Assembly (NCBI GenBank): GCA_001048675.1
Contig: CCKK01000003.1
Location: forward strand, 248,001 to 312,000
Reading direction: 5' to 3'
Length of the DNA stretch: 64,000 bases
Origin: Vibrio diabolicus
Lineage (GTDB): Bacteria; Pseudomonadota; Gammaproteobacteria; Enterobacterales; Vibrionaceae
Shown one piece after another: positions 56,833-64,000 of the stretch. The notes beneath the pieces are model-generated. The model had not been told where the DNA came from. It searched no databases and saw only the letters and a list, made by a program, of their open reading frames with translations. Both the position numbers and the translations under genes were made by a program. Every line of letters starts with the position of its first letter. The first letter of the stretch is position 1.

Positions 56833-57981
56833 TTACGATTGCGCGACTTGAGACAGTTCACGCAGTAACGGAAAAGCCTGAGCCACTTGCTCGCCCGTCA
56901 CAACAAACCCTGTCAATATGCTTTGTTCATTTTCAGCTTTTGCCACGATGCCAGATTGAGAAATCTGCACATTCCAATTCGCGACAGCACTGAAGTCCCC
57001 GGCAAGCTGAATTGGGTAACTCGGCGTTTTGACTTTTACCATCATTGGCGGCAACTTCAATTGCGCTTCCTGCCCAAGCAACTGCTTACCTAAAACATTA
57101 GCGCTCAACACGATTGGCTGAAGGTATGGAAGCATACGCCCTTGTATCTCGGCGCAATCGCCCAGAGCGAATACATTGTTCGCAGAAGTCTGCAGCTTAG
57201 CGTCGACAGCAATGCCTTTCCCAACCTCTAACCCACAAGCCTTCGCTAACCAAGTGTTAGCACGTAAACCCGCAGCTGAAATCACTGCATCAGTCTCGAT
57301 CACTTCACCGCTGTTCAAAGTCGCTACCAACGAATCGGCGTTACGATTCACCTCAACAACCCCATTTCCCAACGCCAATTGAATGCCTTGCTGCTTAAGT
57401 TGGCTTTCCAGAGGCAACGCCACAAACTCAGGAATAAGATTGGCAAGCAAGCGTTGGTTTGATTCAACCACCGTAACGGCTTTACCGCTGCTCGCAATAT
57501 CCATTGCAATCTCAACGCCAATCAAACCACCACCGATAACCATTACGCGCTTTGCTTGACTGATTCGCTCTTCTGCGAGCTGATACTCTTGTAACGAATT
57601 GAGCGTTAGGACATCGCCAGAAGCATCACCTCGCATTGGAGGAACAAAGGCTTTCGCGCCCGTTGCAAAAATCAGTTTGGAGTACGCATAAACTTGTCCA
57701 TCTGCTACCACTTGTTGGGCTTGCGTATCCACACTCTCAATTTTAGTGTGGGTTAATAACTCGATATGGTGCTCTTGGGCAAACGCTTCTCCCGTTTTTA
57801 CCACCAGATCCCCCGCGGTCTGTTTTCTACTGAACACATGGCTCAAATCGGGCTTGTTATACTCCGCACCGTCATCAGCGGTGAATACTTGAATTGACAC
57901 CTGTGCATCCATTCGACGCACAGTTTTAACCAGTTGATAGGCAGCAAAGCCACTGCCTATGATTACAATTGGTGCTTGCAT
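56833..57981 (-). CDS. norW: Flavorubredoxin NAD+ reductase NorW
   Basis: 382 residues. FAD-binding IVIIGSGFAAYQLVKTVRR at the start, a second NAD-binding motif VMVIGGGLIGVEIAMDIASSG (about 143-163) and FALGDCAEIQGRMLPYLQPI near the end. It passes electrons from NADH to the rubredoxin domain of NorV. It starts nine bases after norV ends. The length matches E. coli NorW (377). Confidence 0.94.
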   Translation of the reverse strand: MQAPIVIIGSGFAAYQLVKTVRRMDAQVSIQVFTADDGAEYNKPDLSHVFSRKQTAGDLVVKTGEAFAQEHHIELLTHTKIESVDTQAQQVVADGQVYAYSKLIFATGAKAFVPPMRGDASGDVLTLNSLQEYQLAEERISQAKRVMVIGGGLIGVEIAMDIASSGKAVTVVESNQRLLANLIPEFVALPLESQLKQQGIQLALGNGVVEVNRNADSLVATLNSGEVIETDAVISAAGLRANTWLAKACGLEVGKGIAVDAKLQTSANNVFALGDCAEIQGRMLPYLQPIVLSANVLGKQLLGQEAQLKLPPMMVKVKTPSYPIQLAGDFSAVANWNVQISQSGIVAKAENEQSILTGFVVTGEQVAQAFPLLRELSQVAQS

Positions 57982-57990
57982 TACAGCTCC

Positions 57991-59493
57991 TTAACCCTTG
58001 AACTCAACAAATACATCTTTACCCAAGTGACACTCAGGGCAAAGGAAGTAATCCGGAACGTCTGACCACACGGTACCCGGTTCTATTCCTTGATTAGGCT
58101 CACCCTGAGCAGGGTCATACACCCAGTTGCAAACGGTGCAAATCATGCATTGGCAATCTGATGGATGTGCCTCTGAGCTTGGATTAATAAGCTCCCTTTC
58201 GACCACTGCTTGCGTTTCTACTTGTACAACGGGCTGTGATTGAACTTGCGGTGCAGACGCAGCCATCATCTGAGCCGTAACAGGACTTGTTAGTGGATGT
58301 TTCGCCCACAGTTTCGCGATGCTCTTACCATGTTCACGACACTCACGCATCGCTTTACCATCTGGTCGCCATTTGGTTTTCAGGCTGACTGCAGTTTCAA
58401 AACCCGCGTCGGTCAATCGTGCGTGGATACGGTCTACCGCACCACCATTCCAGCCATAACTACCAAAGGCAGCGGCTTTCTTGGCTTTAAAACGAAGACC
58501 TGTGATCTCCTCCAGCATGCCAGCAATCTTTGGCATCATGACGTTATTCATGGTAGACGAACCAACCAAGATGCCTTTAGAGCGGAACACATTGGCGAGA
58601 ATTTCATTCTTATCGTGCTTAGACACATTGAAGACTTTAACAGCGACACCCGGGTCGACATCGTGAATGCCCTGTGCAATCGCGTCCGCCATCATTCGGG
58701 TATTGTTCGACATAGAATCGTAGAAGATGGTAATACGATCTTCTTGGTAGTTATCCGCCCATTCCAAATATTGCTCGATGATTTGGACTGGGTTATCGCG
58801 CCACACAATACCGTGTGAAGTTGCAATCATGTCGACAGGTAAGTTGAAGCTCAGTACTTCTTTGATTTTGGCTGTTACCAAGCTGCTGAACGGCGTTAGA
58901 ATGTTTGAGTAGTAACGCAAACACTGTTCCATCAACTCATTTTGATCCACTTCATCATTGAATAAGCGTTCATCGCAGTAGTGCTGACCAAATGCGTCGT
59001 TACTGAATAACACTGCATCGCCAGTTAGGTATGTCATCATGCTGTCTGGCCAATGCAGCATCGGCGCTTCCACAAACACCAATTGCTTACCGTTACCAAT
59101 ATCGATGCTGTCACCCGTTTTTACCGTTTTAAAGTTCCATTCGGGATGATGGTGATGACCCACAATCGAATCAATCGCCGCTTCTGTACAGTAAATTGGC
59201 GTGTTCGGAATCTTCTCCATCAATGCAGACAATGCGCCTGAGTGATCTTCTTCTGCATGGTTCACGACGATAAAATCGATCGTCTTAAGATCGATTTCCA
59301 TTTCTAAATTTTGGATGAATTGTTGACTGAATCGATGATCGACCGTATCGATCAGTATGGTTTTCTCTTCACGAATTAGATAACTGTTGTAACTGGTGCC
59401 TTTTGTCATTTTGTATTCTGTACCATGGAAATCTTGAACTTCCCAATCGCGTTGACCTACCCAGTGGATGTTGTTTTTTACGTGAATTGTCAT
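57991..59493 (-). CDS. norV: Anaerobic nitric oxide reductase flavorubredoxin NorV
   Basis: 500 residues in three domains. The beta-lactamase-like diiron domain has ligands in [33 protein letters not shown] and SHGIVW. The flavodoxin domain starts [21 protein letters not shown] (about 255). The C-terminal rubredoxin has CxxC pairs in [13 protein letters not shown] and LCPECHLGK. It reduces NO to nitrous oxide without oxygen. The ATG at 59493 is chosen; a TTG further upstream adds a non-conserved hydrophobic tail. Confidence 0.95.
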   Translation of the reverse strand: MTIHVKNNIHWVGQRDWEVQDFHGTEYKMTKGTSYNSYLIREEKTILIDTVDHRFSQQFIQNLEMEIDLKTIDFIVVNHAEEDHSGALSALMEKIPNTPIYCTEAAIDSIVGHHHHPEWNFKTVKTGDSIDIGNGKQLVFVEAPMLHWPDSMMTYLTGDAVLFSNDAFGQHYCDERLFNDEVDQNELMEQCLRYYSNILTPFSSLVTAKIKEVLSFNLPVDMIATSHGIVWRDNPVQIIEQYLEWADNYQEDRITIFYDSMSNNTRMMADAIAQGIHDVDPGVAVKVFNVSKHDKNEILANVFRSKGILVGSSTMNNVMMPKIAGMLEEITGLRFKAKKAAAFGSYGWNGGAVDRIHARLTDAGFETAVSLKTKWRPDGKAMRECREHGKSIAKLWAKHPLTSPVTAQMMAASAPQVQSQPVVQVETQAVVERELINPSSEAHPSDCQCMICTVCNWVYDPAQGEPNQGIEPGTVWSDVPDYFLCPECHLGKDVFVEFKG

Positions 59494-59542
59494 AATTACT
59501 ACCTTGAATGACGGGATAAACAAAAATAATTTCTTCTTGTAC

Positions 59543-59558
59543 TGCACTGGGCATGCCA
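59543..59558 (-). promoter_or_regulatory. Sigma-54 promoter of norVW
   Basis: Read leftward: TGGCATGCCCAGTGCA, with GG and GC separated by exactly ten bases, matching the -24/-12 consensus TGGCAC-N5-TTGCA closely. It lies about 50 bases before the norV start. NorR is a sigma-54 activator, so this fits its regulon. Confidence 0.8.
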
Positions 59559-59612
59559 ACTTTTAATTGCCATATATTTCAATAATTTAATTAAAATAAA
59601 ACTTTAAAAACT

Positions 59613-59667
59613 GTCATTTAGACACAGTTGAAAATTGTCATTAAGACACTACAATGGTCATATTGAC
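59613..59667. promoter_or_regulatory. Three NorR enhancer sites
   Basis: GT-N7-AC occurs three times: 59613-59623 (GTCATTTAGAC), 59637-59647 (GTCATTAAGAC) and 59657-59667 (GTCATATTGAC), spaced 24 and 20 bases. E. coli norVW also has three such NorR sites. They lie between norR and norV, 55-120 bases upstream of the sigma-54 promoter. The third site would fall inside norR if it began at 59654, which favours the 59684 start. Confidence 0.8.
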
Positions 59668-59683
59668 ACAATTGGTATTGGCT

Positions 59684-61216
59684 ATGACTTCTTTAATCGC
59701 GCAATGGCTACACATCACGCAAGACCTTAACTCGGCGCTCACTCAACAGGCTCGCTTCGATACCTTATTAACCACGATTCGAGAGGTATTAAAATGTGAT
59801 GCTTCTGCTCTTCTTTTGTATGAAGATCAGCACTTTAAGCCGCTGGCTATCAATGGCTTAGCAAAGGAAGTATTGGGACGCCGTTTTTCTATAAACCAAC
59901 ACCCGAGATTGGAAGCCATTGCACGCGCTGGCGATATCGTACGGTTTCCATCGAATAGCGACTTACCCGATCCCTATGACGGGTTAATTCCGAACCTCGA
60001 CGACAAGCTGCACGTCCATTCATGTATTGGTCTCCCTTTGTTGATCGACGATCAATTGATTGGCGCGATCACTATTGATGCCTTCGACCCGAATCAGTTC
60101 GATGGTTTACTCAATCAAGAACTACGCTTTGTAAGTGCGTTAGCCGCGGGGGGCTTGCACACTGCTCTACTACTGGAGCAGTTAGAAACACAAGCAAGCT
60201 TGCCACGTGAGTCTTACACTGAGAAACGCACCTTGAGCAACGAAATCATTGGCAAATCTGCTGGGATGAAAGCACTTCAAGAGCAAATCGATGCGGTGGC
60301 AGATACCGAGCTATCAGTGTTGATAATGGGTGAAACAGGGGTTGGTAAAGAGCTCGTCGCAAACGCAATTCATCATCGCTCTCACCGAGCCAATAATACC
60401 TTGGTGTACTTAAACTGTGCCGCGTTACCTGAATCTGTCGCAGAGAGTGAACTTTTTGGTCATATCAAAGGTGCTTTTACTGGTGCTATCAGTAATCGGA
60501 AAGGTAAGTTCGAGCAAGCCGACGGCGGCACACTATTCTTGGATGAAGTTGGCGAACTTTCTCTGGAGTTGCAAGCCAAGCTACTTCGCGCATTGCAATA
60601 TGGCGATATCCAGCGTGTTGGGGATGACCGACATATTCGAGTCAACACACGCATTGTGGCGGCAACGAACCGTGTTCTGCATGAAGAAGTAAAAGCTGGC
60701 CGTTTCAGAGCAGATTTGTACCACCGTTTGAGTGTATTCCCTCTTCATGTTCCCCCACTTCGTGAACGTGAAGACGATGTCGTGCTACTGGCTGGTTTCT
60801 TTGCAGAGCAACTACGCAGCAAGTTGGGGCTGAACAGTGTTCGACTCTCTCCCATTCTAGTTCAAGCACTTAAAGATTACTCTTGGCCGGGCAACGTGCG
60901 TGAACTGGAACACGTCATCAAACGAGCGGGCGTGCTTGCCAAAGCTAGAACTCAATCGCTGGATATCGAATTGGTGGAACAAGATTTCGATATCAAAGCG
61001 TCGAACAATCAGCCCACCACTGAAGAGTCAGGTATACCTAGCTCTTCATTTGAACTGTCAGACGCTGGTTTAAAGCAAGCCACTGACACCTTCCAAAAAG
61101 CCATGATTGTAAAAGCACTAGAGCAGAATCAAGGAAACTGGGCTGCAACAGCACGTCAGTTAGAACTCGATAATGGTAATTTACACCGCTTAGCCAAACG
61201 GCTAGGTATAAAGTAA
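59684..61216 (+). CDS. norR: Nitric oxide-responsive sigma-54 activator NorR
   Basis: 510 residues. An N-terminal GAF domain (about 1-160) that in E. coli binds NO through a non-haem iron is followed by an AAA+ domain ([18 protein letters not shown] for Walker A, GAFTGA at the sigma-54 contact loop, [22 protein letters not shown]). A Fis-type helix-turn-helix ends the protein ([24 protein letters not shown]). The ATG at 59684 is favoured because the earlier one would overlap a NorR site. Divergent from norV. Confidence 0.93.
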   Translation: MTSLIAQWLHITQDLNSALTQQARFDTLLTTIREVLKCDASALLLYEDQHFKPLAINGLAKEVLGRRFSINQHPRLEAIARAGDIVRFPSNSDLPDPYDGLIPNLDDKLHVHSCIGLPLLIDDQLIGAITIDAFDPNQFDGLLNQELRFVSALAAGGLHTALLLEQLETQASLPRESYTEKRTLSNEIIGKSAGMKALQEQIDAVADTELSVLIMGETGVGKELVANAIHHRSHRANNTLVYLNCAALPESVAESELFGHIKGAFTGAISNRKGKFEQADGGTLFLDEVGELSLELQAKLLRALQYGDIQRVGDDRHIRVNTRIVAATNRVLHEEVKAGRFRADLYHRLSVFPLHVPPLREREDDVVLLAGFFAEQLRSKLGLNSVRLSPILVQALKDYSWPGNVRELEHVIKRAGVLAKARTQSLDIELVEQDFDIKASNNQPTTEESGIPSSSFELSDAGLKQATDTFQKAMIVKALEQNQGNWAATARQLELDNGNLHRLAKRLGIK

Positions 61217-61304
61217 AAAAGGATACGGACGGTTTGAATTCCGCAAGAAAATCTATCTCGCTTATGTCAAAATGCACCATAACAATCGAAAAGTCTGTAA
61301 TGTA

Positions 61305-61955
61305 ATGAACTACCAAGCTGCTATTTTTGATATGGATGGTTTGCTCCTTGATACTGAGCGCGTCTGTATGCGTATTTTCCAAGAAGCATGTGAAGTCCAA
61401 AACCTTCCGTTTTATGAAGATGTTTACCTGTCGATCATTGGTCGCAATGCGGCAGGTATTGAAGCAATTTTCCGCAAAGCCTACGGTGAGAACCTAGACC
61501 GCCTGCATCATGAATGGCGTACTCGTTACAATGCTGTCGTCAAACACCAAGCCATCCCAGTGAAAAATGGTGTTGTTGAGCTGCTAGAATGGCTGAAAGC
61601 ACAAGGCTTACCAATCGCAGTAGCGACTTCTACGGCAAAAGAGGTGGCGAAAATCAAACTGGAATTAGCGGGTTTGAGTAAGTACTTCGACAACCTCACC
61701 ACAGGCTGCGAGGTAAACCACGGTAAACCCGATCCAGAAATCTATTTGCTGGCAGCGAATCGTCTGGATGTAGAACCAAGCCAATGTTTGGCCTTTGAAG
61801 ATTCCAATAACGGTGTTCGCGCAGCCGTGGCAGCGAATATGGTTACTTATCAGATTCCGGATTTAGTTGAACCTTGTAAAGAGGTAAAACAATTTGGTCA
61901 TTTCATCGTGCCGTCATTACATGAAGCGTTAGATGCGTTGAAGCAAAATCGCTAA
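61305..61955 (+). CDS. HAD-family phosphatase (beta-phosphoglucomutase-like)
   Basis: 216 residues. Motif I IFDMDGLLLDTE near the start, motif II ATSTAKEVAKIKL, motif III with Lys in GKPDPEIY and motif IV FEDSNNGVRAA are in HAD order, with a helical cap between I and II. It is most like the YcjU/YniC-type sugar-phosphate phosphatases. Substrate unknown. The internal ATG at 61305 fits the family start; the reading frame extends upstream from 61272 without conserved sequence. Confidence 0.85.
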   Translation: MNYQAAIFDMDGLLLDTERVCMRIFQEACEVQNLPFYEDVYLSIIGRNAAGIEAIFRKAYGENLDRLHHEWRTRYNAVVKHQAIPVKNGVVELLEWLKAQGLPIAVATSTAKEVAKIKLELAGLSKYFDNLTTGCEVNHGKPDPEIYLLAANRLDVEPSQCLAFEDSNNGVRAAVAANMVTYQIPDLVEPCKEVKQFGHFIVPSLHEALDALKQNR

Positions 61956-62317
61956 ACGTAAACTGCCGCTCTAACTGTTAAAGCTCAGCAATTTGGCTGA
62001 GCTTTTTTATGCTTGAGCCTCTCCTCTCACCTTCTCCAATCTACTTCTAATAAACGCCAAGATACTGCTCCAAAGGCTTAATAAGATAGACCTTATCTCT
62101 GTACGGGGCGTATTCCTTTCTTTTTTGATTTACCTCACGCCATCGCATGAAATAGGGCCTATGAGTGATCAAATAGTGGAACTAACCAGTACAACTTTGC
62201 AACAAAACGTCAATATACCGCTTGAAGCACGTTTTTCGAGTGAAAACTGGCAGATAATGAGAACTATTGGATGAGATTAATCCAAGTCAGCCCAAAATAT
62301 AAAATGGAGAGTGTTAT
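61956..62317. other. 362-base intergenic region
   Basis: It begins with a terminator (61981-62008). The rest is AT-rich with no gene or strong hairpin recognised; it must contain the azurin promoter. GGAGAG eleven bases before the azurin ATG is its ribosome site. Confidence 0.5.
61981..62008 (+). terminator. Terminator after the HAD phosphatase
   Basis: AAGCTCAGC pairs with GCTGAGCTT around AATTTG, followed by six T. Confidence 0.88.
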
Positions 62318-62770
62318 ATGTCTTTACGTTTATTAGCAGCAACCTTCGCATTAGTAGGAATGAGCTTTGGTGCCCAAGCCAGTGCCGAGTGTGAAGTGTC
62401 CCTAGATGCTAACGATATGATGCAGTTTTCTACTAAAACACTGAGCGTTCCAGCCACTTGTAAAGAAGTAAAACTGACGCTAAACCACACAGGTAAAATG
62501 CCTGCACAATCAATGGGTCACAACGTTGTTATCGCAGATACCGCTAATCTACAAGCAGTAGGTACGGACGGCATGGCAGCAGGTGCAGAAAACAATTACG
62601 TGAAGCCAAATGACGACCGTGTATACGCTCACACAAAAGTGATTGGCGGCGGTGAAAGCACCAGCATTACTTTCAGCACTGAAAAAATGAAAGCTGGTGG
62701 CGACTACTCATTCTTCTGCTCGTTCCCTGGTCACTGGGCGATCATGCAGGGTAAATTTGAGTTCAAATAA
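62318..62770 (+). CDS. Azurin (blue copper protein)
   Basis: 150 residues. A signal peptide (ending ASA near residue 23) is followed by ECEVSLDANDMMQFSTKTLSVPATC. Copper ligands are visible: Gly-His in SMGHNVVIAD, then Cys, His and Met in FCSFPGHWAIMQGKFEF. It is a periplasmic one-electron carrier. The gene stands alone; its closeness to norVWR (1.1 kb) suggests, but does not prove, a link to anaerobic or nitrosative metabolism. Confidence 0.95.
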   Translation: MSLRLLAATFALVGMSFGAQASAECEVSLDANDMMQFSTKTLSVPATCKEVKLTLNHTGKMPAQSMGHNVVIADTANLQAVGTDGMAAGAENNYVKPNDDRVYAHTKVIGGGESTSITFSTEKMKAGGDYSFFCSFPGHWAIMQGKFEFK

Positions 62771-62801
62771 GAGCTAACAAAGTCAAAACAAGACTCACTA
62801 T

Positions 62802-62826
62802 AGGGAAGCCATCGCTTCCCTTTTTA
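62802..62826. terminator. Terminator between azurin and the EIIC-EAL gene
   Basis: AGGGAAGC pairs with GCTTCCCT around CATC, followed by TTTTTATT. Confidence 0.85.
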
Positions 62827-62837
62827 TTGCACGTTAG

Positions 62838-64000
62838 TTAAGCACGTCGATGGATAATCTCATCCAAAGGTACAGGCCTTGCTAAGTAAAATCCTTGAAC
62901 TTTATCAACCCCACTTGACCGCACAAAGTCATAGTCAGACTGCGTTTCCACCCCTTCCGCTACGACCTCGCAATTTGCAATATGTCCTAACTTAGCAACC
63001 AATCGATACAGTTGACGTCCACGATGATCGTTAGCGTCCAATAGCAGCGATCTGTCTAGCTTAATCTTGTTAAATGGATACTTGAACAAATGAGGAAACG
63101 ATGCGTAGCCCGTACCAAAATCATCCATTGTGATACGAACTCCCATACTCTGTAGAGCTTTCATGGTGTTAGTTAAAGAAACTTCATTGTCTAATACGGC
63201 TTCTTCAGTAATTTCAATTTCAAGCCATTCAGCCGGGATTCCAAAATAGACCAACCTGCCTTGTAAATGCTGAACAAAATCCACTTGTTGAATGGTAGCA
63301 ACAGAAACATTAATGGCCACTCTTCGCTGATCAGATAATCCCATTTCCTTCATATCCGACAACACCTTTTCGAGAACTAGTTTATCGAGTAGTGGCATAG
63401 CATCTAACCGGTGAAAATCTTCAATAAACTTTGGTGAAAGTAAGTTTCCATCTTCATCTTTATATCGAATAAGCGCTTCGTAAGAATACTGTTCCGCATC
63501 CTTTGTTGAATGCTGCTTTTGATAAAACATCACCAACTCGCCTTCACGAAGAATGGAAGTTAAACGCTTCTGCGCGGATGACTTGCTGATACTCGATGTG
63601 TTCGCATCTTTCACACTACTGAGTAGTGATTTAAATAGGGATTGTTCTAAACCATTGTAAGTATTACTTACACCAAGCTGCCCCACATATTTGCCTGCAT
63701 AGGCTAGATAAAAAGGTCGATAAATTAGTACACCAATCGCAATCACCACCAGTTGAAGTATCGCCCCCTGGACCTGATGCCCCATTGCAACATAACCACT
63801 CAACAGAGGCGGTGTCATCCAGTTCACAATATTTTCAACAGGCGCAATTAAGCCGGAAGCAATCGCGCAGTAGGTGATGATAAAACTTACCAGCGGTACT
63901 AATACAAATGGGACGACCAGAATAGGGTTAAAGATGATAGGCAACCCAAATAGCAGCACTTCATTGATGTTGAACATCACCAATGGTGCTGCCGCTAACG
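62838..64000 (-). CDS. PTS EIIC-like membrane domain fused to an EAL phosphodiesterase, truncated by the window edge
   Basis: At least 387 residues, open to the window end. The visible N-terminal part, FNINEVLLFGLPIIFNPILVVPFV onward with about three membrane segments, is the last portion of a cellobiose/chitobiose-type EIIC. A Ser-rich linker leads to a complete EAL domain (YEALIRY, NVSVATIQQ, EITEEAV, MDDFGTGYAS, KLDRSLL, AEGVET, QGFYLARP), with all metal and catalytic acidic residues present. It should hydrolyse cyclic di-GMP and may sense sugar flux or binding through EIIC. No EIIA/EIIB is nearby. Confidence 0.85.
   Translation of the reverse strand, partial: LAAAPLVMFNINEVLLFGLPIIFNPILVVPFVLVPLVSFIITYCAIASGLIAPVENIVNWMTPPLLSGYVAMGHQVQGAILQLVVIAIGVLIYRPFYLAYAGKYVGQLGVSNTYNGLEQSLFKSLLSSVKDANTSSISKSSAQKRLTSILREGELVMFYQKQHSTKDAEQYSYEALIRYKDEDGNLLSPKFIEDFHRLDAMPLLDKLVLEKVLSDMKEMGLSDQRRVAINVSVATIQQVDFVQHLQGRLVYFGIPAEWLEIEITEEAVLDNEVSLTNTMKALQSMGVRITMDDFGTGYASFPHLFKYPFNKIKLDRSLLLDANDHRGRQLYRLVAKLGHIANCEVVAEGVETQSDYDFVRSSGVDKVQGFYLARPVPLDEIIHRRA

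Noticed and set aside
58297..58818. 173-codon frame antisense to norV
   Set aside because: Antisense shadow of a conserved three-domain protein; no motif.
1..64000. tRNA, rRNA, CRISPR array, transposase or prophage genes
   Set aside because: None was recognised on either strand; no run of regular direct repeats with spacers was seen.

Overview
The window looks like a piece of the second chromosome of a marine Vibrio of the V. parahaemolyticus / V. alginolyticus / V. harveyi type. The evidence is gene content: a hut haem-uptake cluster with a dedicated TonB1 system, a cps-type exopolysaccharide operon preceded by an ops element, divergent malEFG/malK, pyrC beside a small YqaE-type peptide, norVW/norR, and a mannose/fructose-family PTS locus with its own manA. 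The species call is inference from remembered gene orders. No rRNA, tRNA, CRISPR array, transposase or phage gene was seen.

Layout. 0-1.1 kb: cheV, with a likely sigma-28 promoter. 1.2-9.1 kb: haem/iron block, with an adenosyltransferase-like gene, hutZ, hutX and hutW leftward and tonB-exbB-exbD-hutB-hutC-hutD rightward from a Fur-like site. 9.2-24.5 kb: housekeeping and small genes (TetR regulator, DUF406 and DUF1496 proteins, a secreted protein of exact 20-residue repeats, an acyltransferase, a NadD-like enzyme divergent from nadE, a MOSC/ferredoxin-reductase fusion, YqaE, pyrC, DUF808, an M14-type peptidase, an AraC regulator divergent from a DMT exporter, a thioesterase). 24.8-30.4 kb: maltose regulon. 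30.4-42.8 kb: exopolysaccharide operon (initiating transferase, outer-membrane barrel, export protein, chain-length kinase, two NKWYS-family proteins, two glycosyltransferases, polymerase, flippase, VanZ-like). 42.9-48.5 kb: broken yqfB-like gene, TetR-curA-GST stress operon with two matching operators, catalase, a beta-hydroxyacid dehydrogenase. 48.6-56.3 kb: PTS locus (two EIIABC proteins, an orphan EIIB, an HPr-like/EIIA fusion, an AraC regulator, manA). 56.4-61.2 kb: nitric-oxide detoxification (norV-norW-DUF1971 leftward, norR rightward) with three GT-N7-AC NorR sites and a sigma-54 promoter. 61.3-64 kb: HAD phosphatase, azurin, and an EIIC-EAL fusion cut by the window edge.

Two points matter most. 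First, eight genes (cheV, hutW, tonB, hutC, a cupin gene, the chain-length kinase, an NKWYS gene and yqfB) carry about nine single-base indels, six of them in A or G runs of 6-7. This is more like residual sequencing error than real decay, so these genes are probably intact in the organism. Second, the PTS locus carries three copies of a 25-bp element (TGCRTTWACTGGA-N4-TGTAAC) in its two divergent promoter regions, a good candidate for the operator of the local AraC regulator. That locus also encodes an HPr-like domain that has lost its phosphorylatable histidine. These, the twin NKWYS proteins, the EIIC-EAL fusion and the DUF1971 gene attached to norVW are the best leads for under-described biology.
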